NCBI RefSeq assembly: GCF_040958095.1
Contig: NC_091156.1
Span: 22,635,473 to 22,699,472 of the forward strand
Source of the DNA: Procambarus clarkii
Taxonomy: Eukaryota; Arthropoda; Malacostraca; Decapoda; Cambaridae
DNA: 64,000 nt
Direction: 5' to 3'
In this document: piece by piece, positions 56,420 through 64,000 of the stretch
How positions within the stretch are numbered: position 1 is the stretch's first letter
Layout of the letters: every line of letters starts with the position of its first letter
The notes under the pieces: generated by a model
What the model saw: only the letters and a program-made list of their open reading frames with translations
Database searches by the model: none
Told to the model about the DNA's origin: nothing
Translations under genes and position numbers: made by a program

Positions 56420-56849
56420 CGCTAAAGCGCCACGTCAATACCAGCTAGGGACAGCAGGAAGATTAGTGACACCCACACCCCCTGCCGACGAAAATGGCAA
56501 ACACCCTAAACTACCAGAGGGGGCCAGGCGACACATCCTTACCCCATGGCAGCTCAGGTTGGACTCAATATTTCAATTCAAATGCAGATCAATCGACACA
56601 GCTCAATTTCACCACCAATTGCACTAAAAAAAAAATGAAAAAAGAAACAAATAAACTATAGGCACGAAATGAACGGTATGGGAAACAACACAGCTTAAAT
56701 CCAACGTAATGTCACACAAAATAATGAAATCAAAATGAAAATAAATCAAAATCTATGAAAATTCAATTTATCAATGCAACTGGACGTAGGGTGGGGTGTC
56801 CAGTGCATGGCGGCAGCTGAACCAAGCACGGCGTAGCGGTGCGTGCAAG

Positions 56850-57690
56850 ACGTTAACTAATATTTCTCCGGGAACTTGTATATCGGAAAGCGCAAGCAGT
56901 ACGCTTCCCAAATCACCCACAAGTCATCGGGCAGCCGGTCACCAGGCGGTGCCCTTGGCTGAGACATCTTATCCGGCACCCTATAAACAAACTCCTTCAC
57001 CCGCGACACTCAGACAGTGGACGAGCACCACGGGATTGGAAGCACCCGGGCATCCCGATAAAGGCCCAACACCGGAACCCCACAGGGCACGACCCCAGCA
57101 GTTGGGACAAGGCTTCCCCCAGACCGGGGCAATGAAGGAGGGAGAACCGCAGGGGATGCAGGCGCGGCATCGACTCCACCACAGGCACAGGAGCCGAGGC
57201 CTCTTGGTGCACATCTTTCCGCATCACCACGACGAGGTCCCGATCATCAGGGGTAACCCCCCACTGCGGAGATCCAACAGCAGGTGACGCAGGAAGAGGG
57301 GGGGGGGGGCACAGGTAGCAATTTCGGAGCCCCTCATAGCACCATCATCCACGGCGGGGGACGTCAGAGTAGCATACTCCCCCACCTCCTCCCAAGGCAC
57401 ACCACGAAGGGGAGACACGCTCCGAGCCCGCCGAGAACGTTTTGAGACAGGCCGCACCACACCACTCCCAGCAGGCCCCACTGCAGGCACAGCCACCATC
57501 TTTACATCCACACAAGTCACACCAGCACCGTCCGAAGAGTCCACAGAGGCCACATCACCCACACTGTCCACATCATCCAGGGAAACAGCCTCAGAGCACC
57601 GACACGCACGCTTCTGCAAAGGGACGGAAAGAGCAGACTACAGTCGCCAACACACACACAGGCACGGCAGGCACCGCGTCCCTGGAAGCC
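56850..57690 (-). pseudogene. ORF1-like protein, variable and C-terminal part (copy 2)
   Basis: In several phases: KRACRCSEAVSLDDVDS and KRSRRARSVSPLRG (57619-57400), a C-run break near 57300 (plus-strand run of about ten G at 57299), a middle part (57230-56997), and the conserved end FVYRVPDKMSQP, LWVIWEAYCLRFPIYKFPEKY (about 56990-56850). Matches the tail of copy 1. Confidence 0.62.
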
Positions 57691-57694
57691 GGTA

Positions 57695-58545
57695 TCAGAT
57701 CCACAGGCGGGGGCGGGACATGAACCTCCACCCGGACATCCTGCACGATATTAAGCACAGGCGACGGCCCAACACCCACACACACACCGGCTCAACAACC
57801 CCAGGGGCCACAGCAGTCACCAGACGTGTCGCACAGGCCGTAGAACTCGCCTCAACAGGGGGAGCAGCAGACAGGCAATCAGGTGCCTCAGGCAAGGCAC
57901 CCACTCTGTCCTCAGAACTGTCTGAATGCAACAGGGGCGGAAAATCCTCTGCACGAAAAACGTGCACCCTACCAGTTGCTCCCACGTCGCACGCTACAGC
58001 CAGATGACCCTCGTGACCACACCGATAACAGGTGCGCGGTTGACCCCGATACTGGCAGCGGAGTGTGTAACCCAACACGGACATCGACGACGGTACACTA
58101 CACTTCAGCGACATCGTCAGGGTGCGGGAGTCGTCAAGCATACCAACACAGTGCCCGGCAAGGACCTTGTTCCAACGAACACTTAACACTGTCCCAAATC
58201 GTTCAAAACAGGAGGTCAAGAAGTCGTCCTGAAAGTCGAAGTGGGCACAATGCACCGCCACAGACGTCAAAGTGACACTAAGATTCACTACCTTAACAGA
58301 ACCAGCAGTATCAGGGAGAGGGTAAACACGCCCCTCACACCGCTCGAAAAATGCCTGAAAGGCAGCCTGGAGGCGGAACTTGACCACAGCACGGTTGCCC
58401 TGAAGCAGCTGGATGCCCACCAGGTCCGACAGCTGCACATGAAGCACGTCCACCAGGGCGACACCAACCAACGAATGGTCACCGGCACCGTAAATGCCAG
58501 ACCAGCTGACAATGTCCTCTTCACTGGAGGGCGAGAAGTCCCCAT
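57695..58545 (-). pseudogene. ORF1-like protein with RRM-like domain and CCHC knuckle (copy 2)
   Basis: The best start is the ATG at 58545 (MGTSRPPVKRTLSAGLAF). A one-base phase change near 58470 leads to VDVLHVQLSDLVGIQLLQGNRAVVKF, SVKVVNLSVTLTSVAVH, FERFGTVLSVRWNK and RTLTMSLK, then the knuckle CYRCGHEGHLAVAC and VFRAEDFPPLLH. The arrangement (RRM-like fold, CCHC) is typical of RNA-binding gag/ORF1 proteins of retroelements. Confidence 0.75.
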
Positions 58546-58839
58546 GGCTAAGTCAAACGTCACCCTGTCAGTGGCAAACCACCACCAGCAGGGCAAACCA
58601 GCAATCAGCCAACGTAAACACTAGCCAGGAGCGGAGAGACCTCAGGAACGTCCAACCCGGCCGGTGGTCACCATGCAACTCCGCGTTGCTTTTAGCCTCC
58701 CAAATGCAGTTCCAAGGAGGGTACACATTAGCGCAATTTCTCTTAATCTCTCTCAGTACCTTAACTGTGCTCTGTAAGTGTCATCACAAGCATTGCTCCG
58801 ATGTCTTGTAGTATTTTCCTGATGCCTTGCTCATTTTTT

Positions 58840-59520
58840 TCATCCATACCAACTAACATCGACTAACCAGCTAGGTCCATGATGCAATGCAATGGTTTTA
58901 GTGACCCATTTAAGGGTCATTCTCCTTGAAAGATAATCAGCAGTAAGGTCCTCGGGAGGGACATGTAGAAATTGAAAGCCTTCAGAAATTTCTCTGATAG
59001 CTGTGACTCGGTTGTTTACATAGGGTGAAGGGTTGTTACCAGTTCTCACCCACTGTAACACGGCCTCCTTGTCTGACCATGTAACTATATTAGTAATATC
59101 TCTGGTTGACAAGCTTTGTTGACATGTCCTGTTAGCCTAGGGGCCGTAAACAGTGCTGTCACTCCATTTGTGGTTATGACCTCTTCTTTAACGGTGCGAC
59201 TCTGGCTTTAGCTACAATTAATTATTGCTGAGTGACGCATTACACATCTGCACCGTTGGCTCTATAGTAGTAGCGTCGGCTACCATGTGTAAACTTACTT
59301 GAACACTTTCCTCGACTACTTGTGCTGGCAAGACTATTTTCACATAGGCTTCTTCGTCGGCTATCTTTACACGAAGAAAAGCTTAGTTTATGTCTGCTGT
59401 GTTGGCAAACTGACTTACTCTAAATTTTAACACAACATTGAGCAGTTGTTCAGAACTGGCATTAATAGAACTGGTTGCCAGTTGTCAAGCCACTGGTGCT
59501 GCACTTAAAGACCACTCTTA
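58840..59520 (-). pseudogene. Decayed BEL/Pao pol fragment (RT to RNase H)
   Basis: RT-like sequence (FANTADIN, AFLRVKIADEEAYVKI, about 59480-59360) is followed, after missing sequence, by an RNase H part in one frame (58840-59112): VTWSDKEAVLQWV, NNRVTAIREISEGFQFLHVP, LTADYLSRRMTLKW and HHGPSWLV. The same blocks occur in the BEL element at 2613-3554 but with many differences, so this is an older, different family. The part between RT palm and RNase H is deleted. Confidence 0.8.
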
Positions 59521-59610
59521 AAGGTGTAGTCAAGGCTTACAGTCTTAAAGTCTGGTAATTAGCAACATTAAGGAAAGTGATCACAGAGAGCCAGAGGAAC
59601 ATTAAGGAAA

Positions 59611-59825
59611 GTGGGAGTGGCAGCAGGTAGTGTGTCGGGGGAGTGGCAGCAGGTAGTGTGTCGGGGGAGAGGCAGCAGGTAGTGTGTCGGGGGAGTGGCA
59701 GCAGGTAGTGTGTCGGGGGAGTGGCAGCAGGTAGTGTGTCGGGGGAGAGGCAGCAGGTAGTGTGTCGGGGGAGTGGCAGCAGGTAGTGTGTCGGGGGAGT
59801 GGCAGCAGGTAGTGTGTCGGGGAGC
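59611..59825. repeat. 26-bp minisatellite
   Basis: About eight units of GGCAGCAGGTAGTGTGTCGG plus GGGAGT or GGGAGA. Confidence 0.93.
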
Positions 59826-59994
59826 GGGGTGTGGTGTAGGGGTACTGGGGGACGAGGTGACAAACTCCGTCACACGCCGGGACAGGATATAGAGCTGTTC
59901 CAAACATTTCATAAGTCTAACAGTTCACCACAATTACTTTGTTCTGACTTCCCTTGTAATACAGTATTTTCCAGCGTCAAGTAACAGCCAAACT

Positions 59995-61405
59995 GTGGAG
60001 CTACTGGCACGTGTTACTTGGGGCCACTGGCAGGTGTTACTTGGGGCAACTGGCAAGTGTTACTTGGGGCCACTGGCACGTGTTACTTGGGGCCACTGGC
60101 ACGTGTTACTTGGGGCCACTGGCACGTGTTACTTGGGGCAACTGGCAAGTGTTACTTGGGGCCACTGGCACGTGTTACTTGGGGCCACTGGCACGTGTTA
60201 CTTGGGGCCACTGGCAGGTGTTACTTGGGGCAACTGGCAAGTGTTACTTGGGGCCACTGGCACGTGTTACTTGGGGCCACTGGCACGTGTTACTTGGGGC
60301 CACTGGCACGTGTTACTTGGGGCGACTAGCAGGTGTTTCTTGGGACCACTGGCAGGTGTTACTTGGGACCACTGGCAGGTGTTACTTGGGGCCACTGGCA
60401 GGTGTTACTTGGGGCGACTGGCAGGTGTTACTTGGGGCCACTTGCCGCTGGTACCCTTGGGGCCACTGACAGGTGTTACTTGGGGCCACTTGCATGGTTT
60501 ACTTGGGGCCACTAGCAGGTGTTACTTGGGGCCACTTGCAGGTGTTACTTGGGGCCACTGGCAGGTGTTACTTGGGGCCACTGGTAGGTGTTACTTCGGA
60601 CCACTGGCAGGTGTTACTTGGGGCCACTGGCAGGTGTTACTTGGGGCGACTGGCAGGTGTTACTTGGGGCCACTGGCAGGTGTTACTTGGGGCCACTGGC
60701 AGGTGTTACTTGGGGCGTCTGGCAGGTGTTACTTGGGGCCACTTGCCGCAGGTACCCTTGGGGCCACTGGCAGGTGTTACTTGGGGCCACTTGCATGGTT
60801 TACTTGGGGCCACTGGCAGGTGTTACTTGGGGCCACTTGCAGGTGTTACTTGGGGCCACTGGCAGGTGTTACTTGGGGCCACTGGCAGGTGTTACTTGGG
60901 GCCACTGGCACGTGTTACTTGGGGCCACTGGCACGTGTTACTTGGGGCGTCTGGCAGGTGTTACTTGGGGCCACTGGCAGGTGTTACTTGTGCCCACTTG
61001 CAGGTGTTGCTTGGGGCCACTGGCAGGTGTTACTTGGGGCCACTGGCAGGTGTTACTTGGGGCCACTGGCAGGTGTTACTTGGGGCCACTGGCAGGTGTT
61101 ACTTGGAGCCACTGGCAGGTGTTACTTGAGACCACTGGCAAGTGTTACTTGAGACCACTGGCAGGTGTTACTTGGGGCCACTGGCAGGTGTTACTCGAGA
61201 CCACTGGCAGGTGTTACTTGGGTCCACTGGCAGGTGTTACTTGAGACCACTGGCAGGTGTTACTTGAGACCACTGGCAGGTGTTACTTGGGACCACTGGC
61301 AGGTGTTACTTGAGACCACTGGCAGGTGTTACTTGAGACCACTGGCAGGTGTTACTTGGGACCACTGAAACGTGTTGCTTATGGCCACTGGCAAGTGTTA
61401 CTTAG
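59995..61405. repeat. 23-bp minisatellite
   Basis: About 61 units with core CCACTGGCAGGTGTTACTTG plus GGG. Variant units (CACGTG, GCAACTGG, ACTTGCATGG) recur in blocks: the series around 60415-60560 (including the TTGCCGCTGGTACCC insertion) recurs at 60710-60860. Stop-free frames are period artefacts. Confidence 0.95.
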
Positions 61406-61734
61406 GGCCGGAGTGTGATGACAAGAAGACTCGCCACTATACACAGGGGTGTTACGGTCCATTCTGGCGTCCAGCTGTGTTTAGTAACCTTTACCGCACC
61501 TGTTTACCGGCCCCACTCAGTGAGCATACGTATAGGTTGTAGGAAAACTTGCTTGGGGCCACTCAAGGAGCATAACTTGTACCCAGTTATGATGCAAACT
61601 TGCTTGTGGTAAAGTTTTCCGGGAATGAGGCGCCGCTGTCCTAGCTGAGGTGCGGGGCCGGGTATCCCAAAAGTTATTTGCGGTCAGAATATTTTCCACA
61701 AATTTAAGTTTCCCCCACTCATGTATACACCTGT
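61406..61734. other. Spacer between two minisatellites
   Basis: Non-repetitive 330 bases without a coding frame. GCTTGGGGCCACT near 61552 echoes the 23-bp unit. Confidence 0.5.
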
Positions 61735-64000
61735 ATACCCCTGTACACTCCTGTACATCCCTGTACAATCCTGCAAACACCTGTACACTCCTGTACACTC
61801 CTGTACACTCCTGTGCACCCCTGTATACTCCTGTACACCCCTGTACACGCCTGTACACCCCTATACACTTCTGTACATTCCTGTACACCCCTGTACACCC
61901 TTGTACATTCCTGTTCCAGCACACTCTTGTACACTCCTGCACACTCCTGTTCACTCCTGCACACTCCTGTACACTCCTGCACATTCTTGTACACTCCTGC
62001 ACACTCCTGTTCACTCCTGCACACTCCTGTACACTCCTGCTCACTCTTGTACACTCCTGTACACTCCTGCACACTCTTGTACACTCCTGCTCACTCTTGT
62101 ACACTCTTGCACACTCCTGTACACTCCTGCACACTCCTGTACACTCCTGCACACTCCTGCACACTCCCGTACACTCTTGTACACTCCTGTACACTCCTGT
62201 ACACTCCTGCACACTCCTGTTCACTCCTGCACACTCCTGTTCACTCCTGCACACTCCTGTACACTCCTGCATACTCCTGTACACTCCTGCACACTCTTGT
62301 ACACTCTTGCACACTCTTGCACACTCCTGCACACTCCTGCAACCTCTTGTACACTCCTGCATACTCCTGTACACTCCTGCACACTCTTGCACACTCTTGT
62401 ACTTTCCTGTACATTCCTGTACACTCCTGTACACTCCTGCTCACTCTTGTACACTCTTGTACACTCCTGCACACTCCTGTACACTCCTGCACACTCCTGT
62501 TCACTCCTGCACACTCCTGTACACTCCTGCTCACTCTTGTACACTCGTGTACACTCCTGTACACTCCTGCACACTCCTGTTCACTCCTGCACACTCCTGT
62601 ACACTCCTGCACACTCCTGCACACTCCTGAACACTCCTGAACACTCTTGCACACTCCTGTTCACTCCTGCTCACTCCTGTACACTCCTGTACACTCCTAT
62701 ACACTCCTGTACACTCCTGCACACTCTTGTACACTCCTGCACACTCCTGCACACTCCTGTACACTCCTGCACACTCCTGTACACTAATGCACACTCCTGT
62801 ACACTCCAGGACACTCTTGTACAATCTTGTATACTCCTGTACACTCTTGTGCACTCCTGCTCACACTTGTACACTCCTGCACACTCCTGCACACTCCTGC
62901 ACACTCCTGTACACTCCTGCACACTCCTGTACACTAATACACACTCCTGTACACACCTGCACACTCCCGTTCACTCCTGCACACTCCTGCAAACTCTTGT
63001 ACACTCCTGCACACTCCTTCTCACTCGTGTACACTCCTGCACACTCTTGTACACTCCTGCACACTCTTGTACCCTCCTGTTCACTCCTGCACACTCTTGT
63101 ACCCTCCTGTTCACTCCTGCACACTCTTGTACCCTCCTGTTCACTCCTGCACACTCTTGTACCCTCCTGTTCACTCCTGTACACTCCAGCACACTCTTGT
63201 ACAATCTTGTATACTCCTGTACACTCTTGTATACTCCTGCACTTTTGTACACTCCTGCACACTCTTGTACACTTTTGCACACTCCTGCACACTCTTGTAC
63301 ACTCCTGTACACTCCTGCACACTCCAGTACACTCTTGTACACTCCTGCTCACTCCTGCACACTCCTGCACACTCCTGTTCACTCCTGCACACTCTTGTAC
63401 ACTCTTGTACACTCCTGCACACTCTTGTACACTCCTGCACACTCCTGCACACTTCTGTACACTCCTGCACACTCCTGTACATTCCTGCACACTCCTGCAC
63501 ACTCTTGTACACTCTTGTACACTCCTGTACACTCCAGTACACTCCTGTACACTCCTGTACACTCCTGTACACTCTTGTACCCTCCTGTACACTCCTGTAC
63601 ACTCTTGTACACTCATGCACACTCCTGTACACTCTTGTACACTCCTGTACATTCCTGTACACTCTTGTACCCTCCTGTACACTCCTTTACACTCTTGTAC
63701 CCTCCTGTACACTCCTTTACACTCTTGTACCCTCCTGTACACTCCTTTACACTCCTGTACACTCATGCACACTTGTACACTCCTTTACACTCCTGTACAC
63801 TCTTGTACACTCCGGTACACTCCTGTACACTCCCGTACACTCCTGTTCACTCCTGTACACTCCTGCACACTCCTGTTCACTCCTGCACACTCCTGTTCAC
63901 TCCTGCACACTCCTGCACACTCCTGCACACTCCTGTACACTCCTGTACACTCCTGCATACTCCTGTACACTCCTGCACACTCTTGTACACTCTTGCACAC
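61735..64000. repeat. 10-bp minisatellite, continues past the window
   Basis: More than 220 units of CTCCTGTACA with a dominant alternation of TGTACA and TGCACA. Frames of 30 bp (CTLLYTPAHS forward, SVQECTGVCR reverse) are spurious. A 34-bp group ending TTGTACCCTCCTGTTCACTCC-like is itself repeated four times at about 63060-63180. Confidence 0.95.

Larger units (their letters stand above)
54253..56470 (-). mobile_element. ORF1-only retroposon, copy 1
   Basis: A minus-strand unit with a 5' leader (about 56640-56420), a broken ORF1-like gene and a 3' end rich in A (on the minus strand) at 54320-54253, where it joins the Helitron. Copy 2 with the same protein order follows at 56640. No reverse transcriptase is present, so it is non-autonomous or has lost ORF2. 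Exact 5' limit uncertain. Confidence 0.6.
56640..58650 (-). mobile_element. ORF1-only retroposon, copy 2
   Basis: The same protein order as copy 1, on the same strand immediately upstream. The 3' end is again A-rich on the minus strand (plus-strand runs at 56625-56660 adjoin it). The two copies have diverged well beyond recent duplication. Confidence 0.58.

Noticed and set aside
59995-64000. Repeat-protein frames (YLGPLAGVTWGHWQ, CTLLYTPAHS, SVQECTGVCR)
   Set aside because: Translations of the 23- and 10-bp minisatellites on both strands.

Overview
The window looks like repeat-dominated nuclear DNA from an arthropod, most likely a decapod crustacean (crayfish, lobster or shrimp type). I infer this from the mix of BEL/Pao and Gypsy LTR elements, RNase-H-bearing LINEs, Helitron helicase remains, tRNA-derived SINEs, long TA runs and TTAGG-like tracts. 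I see no convincing single-copy host gene. Nearly everything recognisable is a transposable element, an element fragment or a minisatellite. Most long open frames (about 9.4-28 kb, 35-45 kb and 59.6-64 kb) are by-products of tandem repeats.

Layout. 1-9470: a minus-strand BEL/Pao retrotransposon (3' LTR cut by the window edge, 5' LTR at 7850-9470). It has a broken gag-pol and, unusually, an intact SGNH/GDSL-type hydrolase frame between the primer site and gag. 9471-28074: about 11 kb of a 30-bp minisatellite hosting two SINE copies (15051, 16665), a complete Gypsy element with 5-bp target duplication (19037-24457) that encodes gag and protease but no reverse transcriptase, and a 1.6-kb solo BEL LTR (25195-26805). 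28075-31257: low-information sequence with possible promoter elements. 31258-34450: LINE fragments and a SINE. 35276-38848: a 33-bp minisatellite interrupted by a patchwork of LINE pieces, one of which is split by another solo LTR (37501-38451). 38887-44672: three further minisatellites (30, 32-34 and 20 bp). 44676-45608: TA tracts, a SINE head, a LINE tail and a stray LINE 5'-end piece. 45609-54252: a minus-strand Helitron Rep/helicase remnant interrupted by a full-length 6.3-kb LINE (46644-52931, 14-bp target duplication). 54253-58650: two diverged, same-strand copies of an element encoding only an ORF1-like protein. 58840-59520: a decayed BEL pol fragment. 59611-64000: 26-, 23- and 10-bp minisatellites, the last running off the end.

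The elements form a nested stratigraphy (solo LTR in LINE in minisatellite; LINE in Helitron; Gypsy, SINE and LTR in minisatellite). The items most worth following up are the SGNH hydrolase carried by the BEL element, the RT-less Gypsy with a possible envelope-like extension, the paired ORF1-only retroposons, and the block-wise expansion of the 30-bp array. Motif and family assignments are by eye; no database search was run.
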